DNA of 64,000 nucleotides from G965267185 sp965267185 (GTDB taxonomy: Bacteria > Pseudomonadota > Alphaproteobacteria > UBA6615), in the NCBI GenBank assembly GCA_965267185.1, contig OZ253937.1, positions 2,542,001 to 2,606,000 on the forward strand. The letters run 5' to 3'. The notes beneath the pieces were generated by a model, which worked only from the letters and a program-made list of their open reading frames with translations, did not search any database and was not told the origin of the DNA. Every line of letters begins with the position of its first letter. The stretch's first letter is position 1. Positions 24,082 to 32,715 of the stretch are shown piece by piece. A program made the position numbers and the translations under genes.

Positions 24082-25481
24082 CTAGCCTATTCGGAGCAGA
24101 TTTGGCAGTGATCAATGTCGGCCTCTCCGATTTCGCCGGACCCATCGCGGCGGCGGACACTCAAGTGCTCGATGTCGCCTGGCGGCCACCGGCCGGTGAC
24201 GAAGAGGTCGCGCGGGCCCTCGCCCGGCTAGTGAACCATCCTGACGTCGAAGCGGCGAACGCGACCGCGTTCGCCCGGTATCTCGCAGCGCAACCCTCTT
24301 TGGTCGGTGTCGCGCCGGCGGCGGAAGCCATTACCGGGTTGCCCGAACGCACCATTCTGCATTCCGGCCCGCCGATCGAGTGGCGCGGTATGTGCGCGCC
24401 GGTGCAAGGTGCAATCATTGGCGCCTGTATCTACGAAGGCTGGGCTGACGATCACGACTCAGCGCAGCAACTGGCCGGTTCTGGCGAAGTATCGTTCGCA
24501 CCATGCCACCATTATGACGCCGTCGGGCCGATGGCGGGGATCATCAGCCCGTCGATGCCGGTCTGGATCATCGACGACACGACCCACGGCACGACGACCT
24601 ACTCCAACCTCAACGAAGGATTGGGCAAGGTTCTGCGCTTCGGCGCCAATGCGCCCGACGTCATAGAGCGCTTGCAGTGGATGCAGAACGTCCTCGGCCC
24701 GTCTCTGGTCGCGACCTTGGAGAAGCTCGGCCCGCTCGATCTCAAACCGCTCATGGCGCAAGCGCTCCACATGGGCGACGAAGTGCACAACCGCAACGCA
24801 GCAGCCTCCGCACTGCTGCTCAAGCGGCTTATTCCAGCGGCGCTCGACGCCGGGCTGGACCCGACCGATCTTTCCGCCGTCGTAAAGTTCATCAACAGCA
24901 ACGACCACTTCTTCCTCAACCTCTCGATGGCGGCCTGCAAGGCGATGATGAACGCGGCACACAACGTCGAAGGTTCTAGCTTGGTGACCGCGATGGCGCG
25001 CAACGGGGTTGAATTCGGTATTCGAGTCAGCGGACTGGGCAACCGTTGGTTCACCACGCCGGCGCCCACCGTCCATGGATTGTTCTTCCCAGGCTATAGC
25101 GCGGACGATTCCAACCCCGATCTCGGCGACAGCACCATTACGGAGACCTCCGGTATCGGCGCATTCGCCATGGCGGCATCGCCAGCCATCGTTCAGTTCG
25201 TCGGTGGTTCAGCCGGCGACGCCATCGCCAATACCCAGCGGATGGCCCACATCACCATCGGGCGCAACGACGCCTTTACCTTGCCGCAGCTCGATTTCGG
25301 CGCAACACCTGCCGGGATCGATATCCGCAAGGTCATCGATACCAGCATCGAACCGGTGATCAACACCGGTATCGCCCACCGCGAGGCCGGGATCGGACAG
25401 ATCGGCGCCGGCATTACCCACGCCCCAATGGCGTGCTTCGCGCAAGCGGTTCTGGCGCTGGCCGAGACTTTCGACGACTGA
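24078..25481 (+). CDS. allG: DUF1116 protein, AllG (YlbE)-like carbamoyltransferase subunit
   Basis: A 467-residue DUF1116 protein, homologous in layout to E. coli AllG (YlbE). Recognisable segments are the N-terminal I-N-V-G-L-x-x-F-A (often followed by a bound-ligand loop), V-D-V-A/L-D-V-A-W-R-P-P-A-G, the middle S-F-A-P-C-H-H-Y-D-A-V-G-P-M-A-G-I with conserved His pairs, M-G-D-E-V-H-N-R-N-A-A, and the C-terminal H-I-T-I-G-R-N-D-A. Only M-T-S-L-F-G at 24078 gives the ATGA overlap with allF and a normal N-terminus. The open frame upstream to 23850 is a shadow of allF. It is the third subunit of the proposed oxamate carbamoyltransferase. Confidence 0.88.
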   Translation: MTSLFGADLAVINVGLSDFAGPIAAADTQVLDVAWRPPAGDEEVARALARLVNHPDVEAANATAFARYLAAQPSLVGVAPAAEAITGLPERTILHSGPPIEWRGMCAPVQGAIIGACIYEGWADDHDSAQQLAGSGEVSFAPCHHYDAVGPMAGIISPSMPVWIIDDTTHGTTTYSNLNEGLGKVLRFGANAPDVIERLQWMQNVLGPSLVATLEKLGPLDLKPLMAQALHMGDEVHNRNAAASALLLKRLIPAALDAGLDPTDLSAVVKFINSNDHFFLNLSMAACKAMMNAAHNVEGSSLVTAMARNGVEFGIRVSGLGNRWFTTPAPTVHGLFFPGYSADDSNPDLGDSTITETSGIGAFAMAASPAIVQFVGGSAGDAIANTQRMAHITIGRNDAFTLPQLDFGATPAGIDIRKVIDTSIEPVINTGIAHREAGIGQIGAGITHAPMACFAQAVLALAETFDD

Positions 25482-25512
25482 ACGGAGAATTGCGCTAAGG
25501 AGGCCCCTGCCA

Positions 25513-26472
25513 ATGACGGCACGCCAAAAGACAGCCATTGTCGCGGTAGGCGGAAACGCCTTGATCATCGACGAGCAGCACAAACTGATCCCCGATCAGT
25601 ACGAAGCTGCGGCCATCACCACGCGCTATATCGCCGACATGATCGAACATGGGTGGAATGTCGTGATTACCCACGGCAACGGCCCGCAGGTGGGATTCAT
25701 CATGCGGCGCTCCGAGATCGCCATCGCCGAAGTGCCGCCGGTACCGATGGATTATGCCGGTGCCGATACCCAAGGCGCCATCGGCTACATGTTCCAGCGG
25801 GCCATGCGCAACGAAATGAAAAAGCGCGGGATCGACCGCAACGCCATCGCCGTGGTGACTCAGATCCTCGTCGACCGCGACGATCCCGCCTTCACCAAGC
25901 CGGACAAACCGATCGGCTCGTTTATGGACGAAGCATTCGCCAAGCAGCACGCAGCCGAACATGGCTGGACGGTGCGCGAAGAGGCTGACCGTGGATGGCG
26001 GCGCGTCGTGCCTTCGCCGCGGCCGATCTCCATCCTCGATATCGAAGCCATCGAGACCCTGCTCGACGATGATTATATCGTCATCGCCTGCGGCGGCGGT
26101 GGCATCCCTGTCTACGAAGACGCCGATGGGATCGTGCAAGGCGTGGAGGCGGTCGTCGACAAGGATTACGCCTCCGGTTTGCTGGCCCAGGAATTGGGCG
26201 CTGAATTGTATGTCATCACCACCGAGGTCGAGCAGGTCGCCATCGATTTCGGCAAGGACAGCGAACGCTGGCTCGCCAAGATGACCGCTTCGGAGGCGCG
26301 CGCACACCTCGATGACGGCCAGTTTCCCGCTGGCAGTATGGGCCCCAAAGTCGTGGCTATCCTGGAGTTTCTCGACGGCGGTGGCGCTGCCGGGGTGATC
26401 ACCAACCCGCCCAATATCGGCCGGGCGCTCGCGGGCGAGACCGGTACCTGGATCATACCCGACGGCGCTTAG
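25513..26472 (+). CDS. allK: Carbamate kinase
   Basis: A 319-residue amino-acid-kinase-fold protein with carbamate kinase signatures: V-A-V-G-G-N-A-L (phosphate loop, about 11-18), T-H-G-N-G-P-Q-V-G (55-63), the Q-I-L-V-D-R-D-D-P-A-F segment, A-C-G-G-G-G-I-P-V and D-K-D-Y-A-S (catalytic Lys/Asp area), and the C-terminal M-G-P-K-V motif. It makes ATP, ammonia and CO2 from carbamoyl phosphate and ADP in catabolic operons. AAGGAGG precedes the ATG. Positioned 31 bases after allG, it is the last gene of the operon, the same order of function as E. coli allFGHK. An arginine deiminase role (arcC) is unlikely because no arcA or arcB is present. Confidence 0.92.
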   Translation: MTARQKTAIVAVGGNALIIDEQHKLIPDQYEAAAITTRYIADMIEHGWNVVITHGNGPQVGFIMRRSEIAIAEVPPVPMDYAGADTQGAIGYMFQRAMRNEMKKRGIDRNAIAVVTQILVDRDDPAFTKPDKPIGSFMDEAFAKQHAAEHGWTVREEADRGWRRVVPSPRPISILDIEAIETLLDDDYIVIACGGGGIPVYEDADGIVQGVEAVVDKDYASGLLAQELGAELYVITTEVEQVAIDFGKDSERWLAKMTASEARAHLDDGQFPAGSMGPKVVAILEFLDGGGAAGVITNPPNIGRALAGETGTWIIPDGA

Positions 26473-26474
26473 AG

Positions 26475-27398
26475 CTACCGCCCCAGCATCTCGAACATCG
26501 CATCGCCGAAGATGCCGCGGGCCTCTTCCAGTAAGGGCGATACCTTGTCGACGAAGGCAGCATGCTCTTCCGCCGTTAGCTCAACGATCTCACACCCCGC
26601 ATCCTCGATCGTCTTGCGGGCAACATCTTCCTCTTCGACCGCCAATCCCCGCTGGTAGGCCACCGCTTGGGGAATGATTTCTCTCATCGCTGCTTTTAGG
26701 TCGTCGGGCCACGCATCGACGGTGTCGCGGTGGGACCAGAGGCCCCGCGAGAGGTAAAAGTGACCGCTCAACGTGTGGTATGGGTGATATTTGTGAACCC
26801 CGTACGTCGCGGTATTGGCGAGTGGGTTTTCCTGGGCATCCAGGGTACCGGCAATGACTCCCTCGATCGCCTCCGTCAGATCCATCTGTAGCGGTTCCGC
26901 ACCGAACAGCTTGAAAGTGCGTTCATGAATGTCGCTGGGCAGCATGCGAATTTTCATGCCGGCCAGATCCTCCGGCAAATGAACCGGCCGCAGCCGGTTG
27001 GAGATATGGCGAAAGCCGTTCTCGAAAAAGCCGAGCACACGGAAATTATACTGCGCCTCGACCCGCTCGATCAGATGCCGGCCGAGCGCCCCATCGAACG
27101 CCGCGCGCGCGCTGTCGAGATCGGGAAACAGGAACGGCAAGTCGACAAAACCGAGCTCCGGCACCCGGTGGGTCAGATAGCTGGTCGACTGATAGGAAAG
27201 GGTGAGAAAGCCGGCTTCGGTGAGCCACATGATCTCGTCGCCACGATAGCCGAAGTCCATGATATTCCAGATGTATTTGACATCGACCCGGTCGCCGAAC
27301 CGCTCTTCGAGCCGGTCGCCGATGAACTTCAGCGCGCGGCTATGGGTGGTTGTCGGCGGACCGTAGCCGCCCATTCTGATTTGTATTGGCTCGCTCAC
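26475..27398 (-). CDS. DctP-like TRAP solute-binding protein without signal peptide
   Basis: A 307-residue protein of the DctP/YiaO family. The core includes D-L-P-F-L-F-P-D-L, the arginine ligand segment M-K-I-R-M-L-P-S, and the D-A-Q-E-N-P-L-A-N-T segment, all typical of TRAP binding proteins. The start is a GTG at 27398 (GAGGGAG, 6-base spacer), giving V-S-E-P-I-Q-I-R-M-G-G-Y and no signal peptide. The frame extends to 27536, but those residues overlap the divergent Gfo/Idh gene and do not form a clear n-h-c signal. No dctQM genes adjoin it. It might be a cytoplasmic binding protein or enzyme-like derivative, or a start error. Convergent with allK, 2 bases apart. Confidence 0.8.
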   Translation of the reverse strand: MSEPIQIRMGGYGPPTTTHSRALKFIGDRLEERFGDRVDVKYIWNIMDFGYRGDEIMWLTEAGFLTLSYQSTSYLTHRVPELGFVDLPFLFPDLDSARAAFDGALGRHLIERVEAQYNFRVLGFFENGFRHISNRLRPVHLPEDLAGMKIRMLPSDIHERTFKLFGAEPLQMDLTEAIEGVIAGTLDAQENPLANTATYGVHKYHPYHTLSGHFYLSRGLWSHRDTVDAWPDDLKAAMREIIPQAVAYQRGLAVEEEDVARKTIEDAGCEIVELTAEEHAAFVDKVSPLLEEARGIFGDAMFEMLGR

Positions 27399-27483
27399 TC
27401 GCGACTCCCTCGTACGTTGCGTTCGCCGTAGCGGCCTATGATAGGCTTGACGGACAAGCGTTGATACGGGGAGAGGCAAACAA

Positions 27484-28560
27484 ATGAAAAGAGACCATCT
27501 CGGCGTTGCCGTTATCGGGTGTGGCCGGATCGGCACGCTGCGCGCGAGCCTGGCCGCCCGCTATCCCGGCGTGAACTTCCTCGCCGTATCCGACGCCGAA
27601 CGGCACAAAGCCGATATCCTGGCCCAGCGCACCGGCGCCGATTTAGCGACCGACGATAATCTGGCGGCGATCAACCACCCGGACGTCAATACGGTTGTCG
27701 TTTCGACCCCTGAACACGACCACCGCGAGGCCATCACCCAAGCGCTCGAGGCGGGCAAACCGGTGCTGATCGAAAAACCGATCGCGCTGACGCTTGAAGA
27801 CGCCGACGCCATCATTGAGACCGCCGAGCGTACCGGCACCGAGTTCCGGGTCGGCTACTCGCGCCGCCACGAACGGCGCTGGATGCTGGCCAAGGAACAG
27901 CTGCTCCAGGGCCGCCTCGGCGAAGTCCTGGGAATCCAGTCGCGGGTCTACAACAGCCGGGCACAAATGCTGCAGATCCTCGAACGCTCGCCCACCGCAA
28001 CCCCGGTGCTCGACGTGCTGACCTACTATGTCGACATGGCCTGCTGGTATCTCGAGGGCATCCGCCCGGTCGAAGTGGTCGCGCGGTCGAACGCCAAGGT
28101 GTTCGCCGGTATGGGCTACGAAGCAGACGACGTGACCTGGGCCATCATCACGTTTGAAAATGGCGCCGTGGTCAATCTCGGGATCTGCTACGCCCTGCCC
28201 GCAAAATACCCCACCGTCGGTCAAAGCTCGCGCTTCGAAATCCTCGGCGACGAAGGTGTGCTGCTGCTCGATGCGGACAACAAGGACAGCCTGCTCTACA
28301 CCGATAACGGCGCGCCCCATACCTACGTGCCCGACCACAATATCAACCTGATGTTTCTGCAGACTACGTCGGCCGCCGATTTTGCCGTCGGTGATTACTG
28401 GGGCGCACTGGCCAACGAAACCCGGTCCTGGTTCGACCATTTGATGACCGGCCAGGATTGCCCGCACACGACGCCAGCGGAGGCGCGCCGCACCCTGGCC
28501 GTAACGCTCGCCATCGAAGAGGCCGCCAAGACCGGGCAGCCGGTGACGCTGACCGACTAG
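27484..28560 (+). CDS. Gfo/Idh/MocA-family oxidoreductase
   Basis: A 358-residue NAD(P)-dependent dehydrogenase. The N-terminal Rossmann motif is A-V-I-G-C-G-R-I-G (9-17). V-V-V-S-T-P-E-H-D-H marks the fourth strand, and L-I-E-K-P-I-A holds the conserved Lys of the E-K-P motif. The C-terminal alpha/beta domain has the conserved D-V-L-T-Y-Y-V-D helix in place of the common D-x-x-x-H. Members oxidise inositols, sugars or amino sugars. GGGGAGAGG precedes the ATG. It is the first of three same-strand genes (this, GMC oxidoreductase, second Gfo/Idh), a set that suggests polyol or inositol-like catabolism, though no specific substrate is evident. Confidence 0.88.
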   Translation: MKRDHLGVAVIGCGRIGTLRASLAARYPGVNFLAVSDAERHKADILAQRTGADLATDDNLAAINHPDVNTVVVSTPEHDHREAITQALEAGKPVLIEKPIALTLEDADAIIETAERTGTEFRVGYSRRHERRWMLAKEQLLQGRLGEVLGIQSRVYNSRAQMLQILERSPTATPVLDVLTYYVDMACWYLEGIRPVEVVARSNAKVFAGMGYEADDVTWAIITFENGAVVNLGICYALPAKYPTVGQSSRFEILGDEGVLLLDADNKDSLLYTDNGAPHTYVPDHNINLMFLQTTSAADFAVGDYWGALANETRSWFDHLMTGQDCPHTTPAEARRTLAVTLAIEEAAKTGQPVTLTD

Positions 28561-28582
28561 CCCTGTACCAAGGTTTGGCCCG

Positions 28583-30190
28583 ATGCGAATATCGGACTCC
28601 TACGACTACATAATCGTTGGCGCGGGCAGCGCCGGTTGCGTGTTGGCCAACAGGCTGACCGAGTCGGGCCGGCACCGGGTGCTGCTGCTCGAGGCCGGCG
28701 GCGCCGACCGCAGCCCCTGGATTCATATCCCCCTCGGCTACGGCAGACATTTCACCGACCCAAAGGTGAACTGGCTCTATACCAACGAGCCCGACCCCGC
28801 GACAGGCAACCGGCGCATACCGCAGCCGCGCGGCAAAGTGCTCGGCGGCTCCAGCTCGATCAACGGCCTGATCTACATTCGCGGCCAGCGCGAAGATTAT
28901 GACCAGTGGCGACAACTCGGCAACGAGGGTTGGAGCTTCGATGATGTGCTGCCCTATTTCCGCAAGTCGGAAGACCAACAACGCGGCGCCGACGACTATC
29001 ACGGCGCCGGTGGCCCCATGGCGGTCTCCGATCCGTCCGGGCCGCACGCGCTGAGCGATGCCTTCATCGCCGCGGCGGAGGGATGCGGCTATCCGCGCAC
29101 CGACGACTTTAACGGTCCCAACCATGAAGGGTTCGGCTACCTTCAGCTCACGTCGCGCCATGGCCGCCGGGCGAGCACAGCGACCGCTTTCCTGCGGCCC
29201 GCCCGCAGGCGAAAAAATCTGACAGTCGTTACCAATGCCCACGCCACTCGGGTCACTTTCGAGGGTCGACGCGCCGTCGGTGTCGACTATCTCCGCAACG
29301 GCCGACCTCACACCGCCCGTGCCAACGGTGAAATTCTCCTATCGGGCGGTGCTATCAACTCGCCGCAACTCATGCTGCTCTCCGGTCTTGGACCGGCGGC
29401 GCAACTGCGCGAGCATGGCATCGACGTTGTGGCCGACATGCCGGAGGTCGGCGAAAACCTACAAGATCACTATAACGGCCGCCTTATGTATCGCTGCCGC
29501 GCACCGGTCACCCTCAACGATACGCTCAACAACAAGGCCCGCGGCGCGCTCGAATTGGCCAGATATGTCTTCCGACGCAAAGGGTTTCTAACCATGGGCG
29601 CATCCTATGCCGCTGGTTTCTTGCGCACCGATCCCGCCGTCGTCTCACCCGACATCCAAGCCGGTCTCGCTCTATTCAGCACCGACAAGGTTGGCGACGG
29701 CCTGCATCCCTTCTCCGGTTTCTCGATCATCGTGCGGCTTTTGCGGCCGGAAAGCCGGGGTACCGTCACGCTTAAGAGCACCGACCCACGCGCCGCGCCG
29801 GCAATCCAGCCCAATTTTTTGCACCAACCGCGCGACGGCGAAGTTCTCGTCGCCGGTTTCCAAGCGCTGCGCCGGATCGCCGCAACGCCACCGCTCGCGA
29901 ATTTTATAGAGAACGAATATGCACCCGGACCTGAGGTTGTCAGCGATGCCGACTTTCTGGAGTTCCTACGGCAGAAGGGCGGTACCAGTTTTCATCCGGT
30001 CGGTACCTGCCGTATGGGGTCAGAAGACGCGGCGGTGGTCGATTCGCGCTTACGGGTGCACGGCATTGCCAGCCTCCGTGTTGTCGATGCGTCGATTATG
30101 CCGACCATTGTATCCGGCAACACCAACGCGCCGACGATCATGATCGCGGAAAAAGCGGCCGATATGATTTTGGAGGATGCCCCGGCATGA
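28583..30190 (+). CDS. GMC-family FAD oxidoreductase (choline dehydrogenase-like)
   Basis: A 535-residue glucose-methanol-choline oxidoreductase. FAD motif I-I-V-G-A-G-S-A-G-C-V is at about 10-20. The first GMC signature is R-G-K-V-L-G-G-S-S-S-I-N-G, and the second signature region is G-G-A-I-N-S-P-Q-L-M-L-L-S-G. The catalytic His is in S-F-H-P-V-G-T-C-R-M, and the C-terminal Asn/His region is in S-G-N-T-N-A-P-T-I-M-I-A-E-K. Length is normal. These enzymes oxidise primary alcohols or polyols. It lies 22 bases after one Gfo/Idh gene and 33 bases before another. Choline is not implied because betaine aldehyde dehydrogenase is absent. Confidence 0.9.
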   Translation: MRISDSYDYIIVGAGSAGCVLANRLTESGRHRVLLLEAGGADRSPWIHIPLGYGRHFTDPKVNWLYTNEPDPATGNRRIPQPRGKVLGGSSSINGLIYIRGQREDYDQWRQLGNEGWSFDDVLPYFRKSEDQQRGADDYHGAGGPMAVSDPSGPHALSDAFIAAAEGCGYPRTDDFNGPNHEGFGYLQLTSRHGRRASTATAFLRPARRRKNLTVVTNAHATRVTFEGRRAVGVDYLRNGRPHTARANGEILLSGGAINSPQLMLLSGLGPAAQLREHGIDVVADMPEVGENLQDHYNGRLMYRCRAPVTLNDTLNNKARGALELARYVFRRKGFLTMGASYAAGFLRTDPAVVSPDIQAGLALFSTDKVGDGLHPFSGFSIIVRLLRPESRGTVTLKSTDPRAAPAIQPNFLHQPRDGEVLVAGFQALRRIAATPPLANFIENEYAPGPEVVSDADFLEFLRQKGGTSFHPVGTCRMGSEDAAVVDSRLRVHGIASLRVVDASIMPTIVSGNTNAPTIMIAEKAADMILEDAPA

Positions 30191-30223
30191 TAGAGCTGAA
30201 CCAAACATGCAAATGAGCGCCAA

Positions 30224-31276
30224 TTGTCATTTCGCCTAATAAATGTCGCGGTGATCGGCGCCGGCTGGGTCGGCGGCATTCGCGCCAATGCGTGTGCGGG
30301 TAGCGCCCTCGTCGATCAGCTTCATATTGCAGAGACGAATGCCGCACGGGCAGCCGAGATTGCAAATGAAACTAACGCCGCAAGCGTCACCGACGACTGG
30401 CGCATTTTTCTCAACGATGACAGCATCGACGCCATCATCATTGCGTCGACGCCAGAGTCGGCGCGCTTTCCCATCGTGCGGGCGGCGCTTGAAGCCGGGA
30501 AACATGTGATGGTCGAAAAACCCATCGCCCCCACGCCAAAAGAAACCGACGAAGCAATCGCGCTCGCCGACGCCGGCAATCTCAAACTCACGGTCGGATA
30601 TACGCGGCGGTTCGATCCGAAATATGCCTACATCAATAAGGCGATCAAAGGGGGGATGATCGGCGAACCGGTAACCTGTCTGGTCAGCCGCAACATCACC
30701 CGCGAGATCGGCGACAAGATCAAAGGCCGCGGCAAGCTGTCTCCGGCGGCGATGGGCGGCACGCACTCGATCGATTTCTTGTTGTGGTGCCTGCAACCGC
30801 GCCTGCCAGTGCGCGTTTACTCCCAGCAGGCTGGCAAGCTGTTTACCCAGGTCAGCGATACACCCGATCACCAATGGATCATGGTGACCATGGACGACGG
30901 CACGACCATCACGGCGGGCTCCGGCTGGGTCTTGCCGCTCGGCTATCCGCAATATTCGCAGAGCTGGATCGAAGTGATCGGCACCGACGGTGCCCTCACC
31001 GTCGACGACACCCACCGGGACGTGCGCGTCAATACCACCGAGCACGGTATCCGTTATCCGCTGTCGTCGATGCCGGGCGAGCAGGTCGACCACGTATTCG
31101 CCGGCGCAATGGTCGACGAAACGTTGCATTTCCTCGACGCTGTCGCCAACGACCGGCCTGTATTGGCGACAGCGCGCGAAGCACGGTTGGTGATGGACGT
31201 AACTATGGCCGCCGACTTGTCGGCTGAGCGGGGTGAAGCAGTCGACCTACCGCGCAATGACGCCGGCGTCACCTAA
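30224..31276 (+). CDS. Gfo/Idh/MocA-family oxidoreductase, second copy
   Basis: A 350-residue member of the same family as the gene at 27484 but only moderately alike. The Rossmann motif is A-V-I-G-A-G-W-V-G-G. The E-K-P motif is M-V-E-K-P-I-A. The conserved G-G-T-H-S-I-D-F-L-L-W helix carries the usual catalytic Asp/His pair (here H-S-I-D), which the first copy lacks. The only plausible start is a TTG at 30224 with a weak GAGCGCC upstream. ATGs at 30207 and 30213 are in other frames. It is the third gene of the presumed oxidoreductase operon and is convergent with the alpha/beta hydrolase at 31283. Confidence 0.87.
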   Translation: MSFRLINVAVIGAGWVGGIRANACAGSALVDQLHIAETNAARAAEIANETNAASVTDDWRIFLNDDSIDAIIIASTPESARFPIVRAALEAGKHVMVEKPIAPTPKETDEAIALADAGNLKLTVGYTRRFDPKYAYINKAIKGGMIGEPVTCLVSRNITREIGDKIKGRGKLSPAAMGGTHSIDFLLWCLQPRLPVRVYSQQAGKLFTQVSDTPDHQWIMVTMDDGTTITAGSGWVLPLGYPQYSQSWIEVIGTDGALTVDDTHRDVRVNTTEHGIRYPLSSMPGEQVDHVFAGAMVDETLHFLDAVANDRPVLATAREARLVMDVTMAADLSAERGEAVDLPRNDAGVT

Positions 31277-31282
31277 CCGATT

Positions 31283-32491
31283 CTAACCGTGTTCATGGTC
31301 GGCCAGCGTCGTGCCCTCATCGACGTAGACCGTACGTTCGTAGCCGCTGGGTCGGCCTTCGTTTAATGTAGTCAGCAGCCAATCTGCCATCGACGGATAG
31401 ATTTCAGCGGCTACCTCGCCCATCGGGTGAAACACACCTTCGTAAAGCCAGAGCTCGCTCGGCCCGCCCAAATTCTCGCGGAAGGTAGCGATATCGGCGG
31501 GTGTGCAGAGCTCGTCCATATCGCCAGCCACCAATAGATGCGGCACTTTCAGATTTTTCGCCACGTCGGGTAAATAGTGCAGCCGGTCGACAAAAGCATC
31601 GAACTCTGCCTCGTCGGTGTAGCCCGCCATATACATGAAGATGCGTTTGAAGTTGGGCTGGGCCTGCTCGAAGATCATGTCGAACGTTCCCACGTTGGCC
31701 ATCTGGCCACATACCGCCTTAATCCGGCTATCGTGCGCGCCAACCTGCACGCCCCAACGCGACCCCATGCTGAAGCCGAGCACACCGATGCGCTCGCTAT
31801 CCACATCCTCGTGGCCCGCCAGCCAATCGATCACCGCCGACGCCGCTTGCGGATAGTTGTCCTCGGTTTGCCAGACGGCATTAGCATTGCACTCCCCCTG
31901 GCCTGGCCCATCCATCGCGCAAATGTTCATGCCGCGGATGGTGTAGTCGTTGTTGTAGGGATTGGGCACATCCTCTTTCACCTGGTCCATCCCCGGCAGA
32001 AATAGGATCGTCGGTTTCGGCCCCTCGCCCGGCGCCTTGTGCAGCAAACAGTGGGTCTGCTGACCGGGCGTGAACTCCAGCGACTTTTTTTCGATTGCAC
32101 CGTTCGAATAGTCGATGACCTTGGCGAAACAGCGGTAAAGACCTTCGAACCATTCCACTTTCTGTGCATTGCCGTGCACCGGAACCAGATGCTGCGCACG
32201 GCCAAAACACAAAGCGGCGCGATGATAGAATTGGCGTGCCGTTACGAGGCGGCCATTTTCCTCCGCCGAACGCGCCATACCCTCGAGAACCGCCGCTCGC
32301 TTGGCCCAGGCCTTGGGAAATGACCGGCGGCCCGTGACCTTGCCGTAAACTGCATCGAGGTCTTGCATCTTGTAGCCGCGTTCGAGCCGCGCACCCATGA
32401 TGCCGGGATGTAAGACATCTTCGTTGTCCGACAGCATCAGAAAGTTGTCGAAAATCCAGCCCTGTTCGCCCCGTAGCTGTGGTTTTGCCAT
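31283..32491 (-). CDS. Alpha/beta hydrolase, DHPON-hydrolase/FrsA-like
   Basis: A 402-residue hydrolase with an unusually long helical N-terminal cap domain (about 150 residues) followed by an alpha/beta-hydrolase core. The core has I-L-F-L-P-G-M-D (oxyanion strand), D-G-P-G-Q-G-E, nucleophile elbow G-F-S-M-G-S, acid in V-A-G-D-M-D-E-L, and base in G-V-F-H-P-M-G. This layout matches 2,6-dihydroxypseudooxynicotine hydrolase and related C-C bond hydrolases with an N-terminal cap. AGGGGAG supports the ATG at 32491. It stands alone on the minus strand. A role in cleaving a diketone or acyl-aromatic compound is plausible, but the substrate is unknown. Confidence 0.85.
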   Translation of the reverse strand: MAKPQLRGEQGWIFDNFLMLSDNEDVLHPGIMGARLERGYKMQDLDAVYGKVTGRRSFPKAWAKRAAVLEGMARSAEENGRLVTARQFYHRAALCFGRAQHLVPVHGNAQKVEWFEGLYRCFAKVIDYSNGAIEKKSLEFTPGQQTHCLLHKAPGEGPKPTILFLPGMDQVKEDVPNPYNNDYTIRGMNICAMDGPGQGECNANAVWQTEDNYPQAASAVIDWLAGHEDVDSERIGVLGFSMGSRWGVQVGAHDSRIKAVCGQMANVGTFDMIFEQAQPNFKRIFMYMAGYTDEAEFDAFVDRLHYLPDVAKNLKVPHLLVAGDMDELCTPADIATFRENLGGPSELWLYEGVFHPMGEVAAEIYPSMADWLLTTLNEGRPSGYERTVYVDEGTTLADHEHG

Positions 32492-32715
32492 GATCCGCTC
32501 CCCTCTCGGTTTTTCTTATTGCGCCGCCGGCCAGCAGCGTATGAATTCAATTCGTGACAGGCGACTGCAACAGCCAGCGCTATCGCGGGCGAGTATAGAA
32601 ATCCCTCGCCCGCAGGCCAACTGACGCCAAAGCCCGGTCTGCCCCTTTCACGGTTTGTGGGTTAGCATAGCCTGTCTGCCGGCCAACGAGCTGGCGGACA
32701 TGTTTAGGGGGGAGC

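Noticed and set aside
26475..27536. ATG at 27536 as start of the DctP-like gene with a signal peptide
   Set aside because: The added residues are basic and proline-rich without a clean hydrophobic core and they overlap the divergent Gfo/Idh gene.
27643..28467. A 274-codon minus-strand frame opposite the first Gfo/Idh gene
   Set aside because: Composition and lack of motifs mark it as an antisense shadow. The plus-strand gene carries all conserved residues.
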